Part shown: positions 7,047 through 11,194 of the stretch, in pieces
Numbering within the stretch: the first letter of the stretch is position 1
Layout of the letters: the number at the start of each line of letters is the position of its first letter
The notes under the pieces: model-generated
Seen by the model: the letters and a program-made list of their open reading frames with translations, nothing else
What the model was told of the DNA's origin: nothing
Databases searched by the model: none
Source: Robiginitomaculum sp.
Lineage (GTDB): Bacteria > Pseudomonadota > Alphaproteobacteria > Caulobacterales > Maricaulaceae
Length of the DNA stretch: 11,194 bases
Direction: 5' to 3'
Assembly (NCBI GenBank): GCA_026993275.1
Contig: JALWUB010000463.1
Location: 1-11,194, forward strand
Made by a program: the position numbers and the translations under genes

Positions 7047-7075
7047 TTGACAGCGGGCCACGCCCCCGTGCCATT
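7047..7075 (+). promoter_or_regulatory. Possible promoter for the TTL-PqqD gene
   Basis: A perfect TTGACA -35 element occurs at 7047-7052, but the hexamer 17 bases later (GCCATT, 7070-7075) is a poor -10. Transcription from it would begin about 24 bases before ATG 7106 and would exclude the upstream in-frame ATGs, consistent with the start chosen. Weak evidence. Confidence 0.25.
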
Positions 7076-7105
7076 TTCACCGGCAGGACCATGCAGGGTG
7101 AAGCC

Positions 7106-9505
7106 ATGACAACCGCGGAAAAGCGCAAACGCCGGTATTGGCTGGCAGGCAATCGCGAACCGGGCCAGGACGAGTTCTTCGTTGCGGCTCTGGATCCGTC
7201 GCTGTGGGAGCCGGGCAGCCAGGACGACTGGGACAGCTGCTGGTATACCGGCATGCCGGACCCGGACGTATTCGAGAAGCTGGATGTCCACAAGACCATC
7301 AACCACATCCCCGGCAATAACGGCATCACCATCAAGGACAATCTGCACAACACCCTGCTGGCGGCGCGCCAGCGCCTGGCCAGTGCCGCGGATCAGGCGC
7401 GCATGGACTATTTCCCGCGGGTTTACGCCATGCCCGGCGACTATCATGCCTTGCAACAGACGGCCTTCGCCAATCCGCAGGCCAAATGGATACTCAAGCC
7501 CAAGAACTCCTCGCGCGGCCGTGGCATCGAGGTGCTTGGCGACATTGCCGACGTGCCCCTCGATGACCAGTGGATGGTGCAGGAGTATATCGGCCGCCCG
7601 CACCTGATGAATGCGCGCAAATATGTGCTCAGGCTCTATGTGCTGATCACTTCGGTGGAGCCGTTGCGGGTCTATCTGCATCGCGAGGGTTTCGCCAAGC
7701 TGGCGTCCGAGCCCTACAACATCCAGGCCCCGGACAACCCCTATGCCCACCTGACCAATCCGGACGTCAACGCCACCAACACCGATGCCGATGCGCCGGT
7801 GGTGTTTGTCAGCATTGGCGAATACCGCCAGTGGCTGCGCGATCAGGGCGCGGACGACGACGCCCTGTTTGCCAAAATCCGCGACCTGGTCACCCTGACG
7901 GCGATTGCCGTGCGCGAACACATGCGCCAGCGCACCGGCAAGGTTGGGGCGCCGGTGCGCGGCTGTTACGAATTGCTGGGTGTGGACTGCCTGGTGGATG
8001 CACAGCTCAAGCCCTGGATCCTTGAATGCAATCTCAGCCCGTCGCTGGAGGTCTGTGCCGGGCCGGAAGATGGCGGCGACACCGAAAGACAGATCAAGCG
8101 CTCCATGGTCGCCGACATGGTTTCGTTGCTGGGGCTGAATGCCCCGCCCGCAGTGCGCGAAGGCCTGCCGCCGGAAGAGGTCATCCGCCGCGACGGCGAA
8201 GACGAGCTGGCCCGTGCCGGCGGATTTGAGCGCCTGTTCCCGGCCGCGGAGACCGCCGAAGATTATTTGCGGTTTTTCCCGGTGCCGCGCCTGGCCGACG
8301 TGACCAGCGTCCGCCAGGTTACCGGCAAGGCCCCGCCGCCGGTCAGGCTGGCGCCGAACCAGACCACCGAAATTGTCTCGCAAGACGAACTGGCGCTCTA
8401 TTCCGAACGCACCGGCACCCTGTTCACGCCAACGCCGCTGGCCAGCTGGATCTGGCTGAAGGCGGTGGACGGGGCACAACCTGAAGAGATCGCCGCCGAA
8501 CTGATCGCCTCGCACACCCAGGCCCATGGCGCCCCCGACGCGGCGCAGCAATGGATGATCCGCGAGAATGTCTGGGATGCGCTTTCCAACTGGGCCCAGC
8601 TTGGCTTGCTGCGCCGTGCCGGCGAGGAAGCCGCGCCGGCACCGGAACGGGCCAGCACCGGCATGGCGGACACGGCCAGCCGCCAACAGGTGTCGCTGTG
8701 CGAAACCGCCATCACGCTGACCAGCTTCTGCCCGGTGGTGGCGGCGCACATGCAAACCCTCTATGGGCCGCTTGCGCGCAAGGACGGCGCGAGCAGTCTC
8801 GAGATTGCCATTCACCAGGCCGCGATTGGCTATGCGGTGACAGCCGGGCCGCATCTGGTGGCGGCCGGGCTTGGCCTTGATACGGTGGCGCAACTGGTCA
8901 GCCGGGCCCTGTTCGAGCAGGCGGCCAGAACCGCGGCGCACATCGCCGTGGCCGGAACGCTGGTGCCGCTGAACGGCGAAGAGGCGGTGCTGTTTGTCGC
9001 CCCGGCGCAGGACAAATGGGAAGACGCGCTGGCCCTGTCCTTCGCCGCCAAGGCAGGCAAGGGCTTTGCTGGCGGCGCCCGGCTTGACCTGCAGACACCA
9101 AGGGCCGCCCGTGCCATCGGCTTGCCGGTGCGCCTCGATGCCGCCGACCGCAAGATGGTTGAAACGCAACTGCAAGCGCCGCTGGATGGCACGCGCCAAA
9201 CCTGGCCCAATGGCCGCAAGGGCGTGCTGACGCCATCACGCATGGCCGGTCTGGAGCGCCCATACAGCCTGCGCGCCATCATCGTGCCCGAGCGCAGTGG
9301 CGGCAGCGCCCAGATCGGGGAAAGCGCATCCCACAAGACGCTTGCCGCCTTGCTGGTTTCGGCCTCTGGCCACCGGCGCACGGCGCTGGAGGGGGCTCAG
9401 GTCAGCAATCTGAATGACTGGCTGGGCGCCTGCGCGCTGCACGCCATCCGCTATGGCGATCCAGAAGAGGCCGCCGCCAGCCTCGCCCAGGCCCTGGCCC
9501 TGTAA
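7106..9505 (+). CDS. TTL-like ATP-grasp ligase fused to PqqD-like and degenerate HprK-like domains
   Basis: A 799-residue cytoplasmic protein. Residues about 60-345 form a tubulin-tyrosine-ligase-like ATP-grasp domain: WILKPKNSSRGRGIEVL (128-144, nucleotide-binding lysines), VQEYIGRPHLM, RKYVLRLYVLITS, EGFAKLASEPY (194-204), HLTNPDVNATN (215-225), and GVDCLVDAQLKPWILECNLS (292-311) with D294, E307 and N309 as the metal ligands. Such enzymes join Glu, Gly or Tyr to proteins using ATP. Residues about 422-505 resemble PqqD, the leader-peptide-binding fold of RiPP pathways (TPLASWIWLKAVDGAQPEEI). Residues about 529-799 resemble HPr-kinase-related proteins (HIAVAGTLVPLNGEEAVLFV, then GRKGVLTP and AIRYGDPEEA), but the P-loop position reads APAQDKWEDAL, lacking Gly-Lys-Ser. 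ATG 7106 is preferred: AGGGTGA lies upstream, and the in-frame ATGs at 6983, 7019 and 7091 lack good ribosome sites. Domain 1 is confident, the others moderate. Substrate unknown. Confidence 0.88.
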   Translation: MTTAEKRKRRYWLAGNREPGQDEFFVAALDPSLWEPGSQDDWDSCWYTGMPDPDVFEKLDVHKTINHIPGNNGITIKDNLHNTLLAARQRLASAADQARMDYFPRVYAMPGDYHALQQTAFANPQAKWILKPKNSSRGRGIEVLGDIADVPLDDQWMVQEYIGRPHLMNARKYVLRLYVLITSVEPLRVYLHREGFAKLASEPYNIQAPDNPYAHLTNPDVNATNTDADAPVVFVSIGEYRQWLRDQGADDDALFAKIRDLVTLTAIAVREHMRQRTGKVGAPVRGCYELLGVDCLVDAQLKPWILECNLSPSLEVCAGPEDGGDTERQIKRSMVADMVSLLGLNAPPAVREGLPPEEVIRRDGEDELARAGGFERLFPAAETAEDYLRFFPVPRLADVTSVRQVTGKAPPPVRLAPNQTTEIVSQDELALYSERTGTLFTPTPLASWIWLKAVDGAQPEEIAAELIASHTQAHGAPDAAQQWMIRENVWDALSNWAQLGLLRRAGEEAAPAPERASTGMADTASRQQVSLCETAITLTSFCPVVAAHMQTLYGPLARKDGASSLEIAIHQAAIGYAVTAGPHLVAAGLGLDTVAQLVSRALFEQAARTAAHIAVAGTLVPLNGEEAVLFVAPAQDKWEDALALSFAAKAGKGFAGGARLDLQTPRAARAIGLPVRLDAADRKMVETQLQAPLDGTRQTWPNGRKGVLTPSRMAGLERPYSLRAIIVPERSGGSAQIGESASHKTLAALLVSASGHRRTALEGAQVSNLNDWLGACALHAIRYGDPEEAAASLAQALAL

Positions 9506-9534
9506 GTCAGGCCGGTTTTCCTGCGCCTCTCGGC

Positions 9535-9608
9535 CTCAGCCTGAGTGAAGTCGAAGGGTGAAGGCGGGCTCCCTCATTGGTTAGACTTCGCTCACCATGA
9601 GGGAGGCC
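9535..9608. repeat. REP-like intergenic palindrome
   Basis: CTCCCTCA (9569-9576) plus TGGT (9578-9581) pair with ACCATGAGGGAG (9594-9605), giving a 12-bp stem with one bulge and a 12-base loop. The upstream TGAGTGAAGTC (9542-9552) is an inverted, 10-of-11 match to GACTTCGCTCA (9584-9594), which lies mostly in the loop. The TGAGYGAAGTC-GAAGG core is typical of repetitive extragenic palindromes in proteobacteria. It starts 30 bases after the TTL-PqqD stop and may help terminate or stabilise that transcript. Confidence 0.6.
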
Positions 9609-9813
9609 ATGGCCTGCATGGCCTGTTTTGCTAGCGGCCAAGCCATGAACGGGCCACTTGCAAGCCGGTTTTGGTGCTGCAACAGCCAGTTCCGGACACT
9701 TTCGAACCAGATCCGGCCATCAATCAAGCCACTTCAGGCCATATCAAGCGATGAAATGCGGGGACAAGTCCGCGCCTGCCCCCGTTTCAGCGTGCACGCG
9801 CATAATCAGTTTG

Positions 9814-9954
9814 TGCGGGGCCGTCAAAAAGGGCTCTGCACGGACGACTGAGATTGTGAATCAAGGCCCCGCAAGACTTTGCGCCCCTCCAGTTGCGCAA
9901 GGGATGCCCCCGTGCGCGCCCCAGACACCCCCTGAATGCCCTTTTTGAGCGGCC
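9814..9954. ncRNA. Second candidate structured RNA, strand unknown
   Basis: Arms GGCCGTCAAAAAGGGC (9819-9834) and GCCCTTTTTGAGCGGCC (9938-9954) are complementary over 16 bp with one bulged base. Nested inside are GCACGG 9838-9843 with CCGTGC 9910-9915 and a hairpin CTTTGCGC 9877-9884 with GCGCAAGG 9895-9902. A competing perfect 9-bp pairing, TGCGGGGCC 9814-9822 with GGCCCCGCA 9865-9873, cannot coexist with the outer stem. This lies in the gene-free region 9506-10104. I see no clear promoter, and the short frames overlapping it have no ribosome site. It could be a small RNA, a bidirectional terminator-like element or a remnant of a mobile repeat. Confidence 0.3.
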
Positions 9955-10104
9955 AAATACGCCGCTATCCCGGGGGAAAGCGGGAAAAGGGATTTTGGTG
10001 CGAGAAAAAAACGGCATAACGGGCCTCGCGCATGTGGTGCATTGGGTTTGAATTTGCCTGCTGGCGAACACCACAAGCTCTTTGCGTGATCTGCTGCAAA
10101 CCGC

Positions 10105-10554
10105 CTAGGCCTTCATTTGCACCAGGTAGAGCCCGGCAAAGAGCAAGGACACACCGGCGAGTCTTGGCAGGTCGAGCTGATGCTGCGGCAAGCCTGCCAG
10201 GCCGAAATGGTCAACCGCCAGCGACACCAGGGTCTGGCCCACGAAAATGGCGAAGACGACATTGGTGGCGCCGATCCTGGGCATCAGCACCAGCACGGTG
10301 GTGACATAAATCACGCCCAGTATGCCGCCAGCGAAAAGATAGGGGGGAAGCGGTTTGAGCTGAGACAGGGACGGCACGCTGATGCCGCGCGCCAGCATCA
10401 CCGCCAGCAAGGCGATCATGGCCACGGAAAACGAGACCAGGCTGGCCTGCAAGGGGTGGTGAAGCGCCTGCGACAGCCGCGCATTGATCATGCCCTGCAC
10501 CGTCAGAAAGCCGCCAACGGCAATGGCAATGATGATAAAAAGCGCATTCAGCAT
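10105..10554 (-). CDS. DMT-family transporter, DUF606 / YdcZ type
   Basis: A 149-residue, very hydrophobic protein with about five transmembrane helices (roughly residues 3-21, 37-56, 72-92, 95-115 and 129-146). GGFLTVQGMINARLSQAL near the N terminus, GGILGVIYVTTVLVLMPRIG and FVGQTLVSLAVDHFG are characteristic of the DUF606 (YdcZ) branch of the drug/metabolite transporter superfamily, whose members are about 140-150 residues long and probably act as dimers. Substrate unknown. ATG at 10552-10554 follows AAGGGGG by seven bases on the minus strand. Divergent from the TetR gene across a 225-bp spacer, the usual arrangement of a regulator and its target. Confidence 0.87.
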   Translation of the reverse strand: MLNALFIIIAIAVGGFLTVQGMINARLSQALHHPLQASLVSFSVAMIALLAVMLARGISVPSLSQLKPLPPYLFAGGILGVIYVTTVLVLMPRIGATNVVFAIFVGQTLVSLAVDHFGLAGLPQHQLDLPRLAGVSLLFAGLYLVQMKA

Positions 10555-10582
10555 AATGGCCCCCTTGATCTGTCAGGACCCG

Positions 10583-10611
10583 ATTATGCAACTCATCAGA
10601 CACGGATACAA
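10583..10611 (-). promoter_or_regulatory. Possible sigma70 promoter for the DMT transporter
   Basis: On the minus strand TTGTAT (10606-10611) and CATAAT (10583-10588) are separated by 17 bases. Transcription would start about 20 bases before the ATG. The -10 fits well (5 of 6), the -35 only half. Confidence 0.35.
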
Positions 10612-10677
10612 TTGCGCGCACTTGAGCAAGGCAAGGGATTTCCCAAACCCGGACTTTGCAAACGTCTGCACAAGCGA

Positions 10678-10694
10678 ATATCCATGGCGGATAT
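10678..10694. promoter_or_regulatory. Possible operator palindrome in the DMT-TetR spacer
   Basis: ATATCC-ATGGC-GGATAT is a perfect 6-bp inverted repeat with a 5-base spacer, the size typical of TetR-family operators, and lies between the divergent genes. It does not resemble the E. coli RutR box. Single occurrence, so weak evidence. Confidence 0.25.
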
Positions 10695-10779
10695 GGGGGC
10701 CTCTTGCCTGTTTGCATTTGGCCGGAAAAAATGGAACGGTTTTCAGGGGCAGCACACTCTCCTTGCGGGACAGGCGATC

Positions 10780-11194
10780 ATGACCACACCATCACACGCT
10801 GTGAACACCAAACGCGAGCGGGCTGCGCCGCGCAAGCCCAGCATTCGCGAAACCAATGAAAAGCGGATCATGGCCGCAGCGGAAGAGGTGTTTGCCCAGG
10901 TGGGGTTCAATGGCGCAACCACCGGCGCCATTGCCCGGCTTGCCGGCGTGCCCAAGGCGAATTTGCATTACTACTTTTCCACCAAGGCCGAACTCTACCG
11001 GCGGGTCACGGAAGATGTGTGCGAACACTGGCTGGCCGCGGCCCGCGCCTTTGACGAAACCGACGACCCGAAAACCGCCATTGGCGGCTATATCAGGGCC
11101 AAGATGGAACAGGCCCGCACGCGCCCGTTTGGCTCCCGGGTCTGGGCGCTGGAGATCTTGCGCGGCGCCCCGGTCATTGACGGCTATCTGCACG
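10780..11194 (+). CDS. TetR/AcrR-family regulator, RutR-like (cut by window end)
   Basis: The frame is open from ATG 10780 to the window end, 138 codons with no stop. Residues 21-67 form the TetR DNA-binding domain: SIRETNEKRIMAAAEEVFAQ, VGFNGATTGAIARLAGVPKA, then NLHYYFSTKAELY, with the recognition helix in VPKANLHYYF. The start of the ligand domain (HWLAAARAFDETDDP, RAKMEQARTRPFGSR, ALEILRGAPVI) resembles RutR/YcdC, the pyrimidine-responsive repressor, more than generic TetR proteins. Residues 1-20 are a basic extension. The ribosome site is modest (GGGACAGG six bases upstream). Alphaproteobacterial RutR-like regulators often sit beside pyrimidine or hydantoin catabolic genes, so targets may lie beyond the window, besides the divergent DMT transporter. 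Confidence 0.9.
   Translation, partial: MTTPSHAVNTKRERAAPRKPSIRETNEKRIMAAAEEVFAQVGFNGATTGAIARLAGVPKANLHYYFSTKAELYRRVTEDVCEHWLAAARAFDETDDPKTAIGGYIRAKMEQARTRPFGSRVWALEILRGAPVIDGYLH

Larger units (their letters stand above)
9506..10104. other. 599-bp gene-free stretch
   Basis: Between the TTL-PqqD gene and the DMT transporter I find the REP-like palindrome, the folded segment at 9814-9954, an A-run at 10005-10011 (a T-run on the minus strand, without a good stem before it), and a 7-bp inverted repeat TGTGGTG/CACCACA at 10033-10075. Small frames of 60-100 residues exist on both strands, but none has a ribosome site or recognisable product. Confidence 0.6.

Noticed and set aside
6983..7105. N-terminal extension of the TTL-PqqD protein by 41 residues (Cys-rich) from ATG 6983
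   Set aside because: No ribosome site at 6983, 7019 or 7091, and the composition is unlike the rest. ATG 7106 has a reasonable site and gives a hydrophilic start.
6947..9199. A 750-residue open frame on the minus strand opposite the TTL-PqqD gene
   Set aside because: It is a shadow of GC-rich codon bias: composition dominated by Arg, Gly, His and Gln, no recognisable motif, and wholly antisense to a gene with clear conserved motifs.
9597..9851. An 84-residue Cys-containing frame just after the TTL-PqqD gene, considered as a RiPP precursor
   Set aside because: Its start codon lies inside the REP-like palindrome, there is no ribosome site, and it lacks a leader/core layout.
10005..10075. Rho-independent terminator for the DMT gene on the minus strand (T7 run)
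   Set aside because: The stem next to the T-run is only about 3 bp, and the better inverted repeat is about 20 bases away.
9506..10104. Insertion sequence or CRISPR array in the large gap
   Set aside because: No transposase frame, no terminal inverted repeats with target duplications, and no regularly spaced direct repeats.

Overview
The window reads as accessory-plus-housekeeping chromosome of an alphaproteobacterium. The clearest marker is the 59-residue ribosomal protein L32, whose [20 protein letters not shown] core and cysteine-free C terminus are of the alphaproteobacterial type. The GC-rich third codon positions, the mitochondrial-like cytochrome c2 and the RutR-type TetR regulator agree. 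I cannot name the genus. The window opens inside one gene and closes inside another.

Layout. (1) Positions 1-3404, plus strand: two tandem SLC13/DASS-type membrane transporters, the first truncated by the window edge and about 75% identical to the second, then a double-domain universal stress protein. Spacings are short and this looks like one transport/stress operon. (2) 3405-3782: a gene-free stretch full of nested inverted repeats, a candidate structured RNA or leader, followed by rpmF (L32) at 3783-3962. (3) 4086-5459: a soluble TPR protein of the TTC38 type, whose end overlaps by 15 bp the end of a convergent cytochrome c2 gene. (4) 5445-6838, minus strand: the cytochrome c2-like protein and a second, unusual monoheme cytochrome with a roughly 94-residue Ala/Glu/Lys/Gly repeat between its membrane segment and its heme domain. 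(5) 7106-9505, plus strand, divergent from the cytochromes: a 799-residue protein whose N-terminal half is a tubulin-tyrosine-ligase-like (TTL/TTLL, ATP-grasp) amino-acid ligase. It is followed by a PqqD-like peptide-binding domain and a C-terminal domain that resembles an HPr-kinase-related kinase that has lost its P-loop. (6) 9506-10104: a gene-free stretch with a REP-like palindrome and a second strongly folded segment. (7) 10105-10554, minus strand: a DUF606/YdcZ-type DMT transporter. It is divergent from a TetR/RutR-like regulator that starts at 10780 and runs off the end.

How they fit together. Transporters and Usp plausibly act together in solute uptake under energy or stress limitation. 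The two cytochromes are periplasmic electron carriers. The TetR gene may regulate the divergent DMT transporter, and/or genes beyond the window. The most novel item is the TTL-PqqD-HprK-like fusion. It combines an enzyme type best known for glutamylating, glycylating or tyrosinating protein tails with a RiPP-style recognition domain and a dead-kinase-like module. It sits head to head with a cytochrome carrying a glutamate/glycine-rich tail-like repeat that could be its substrate. That last link is speculation.
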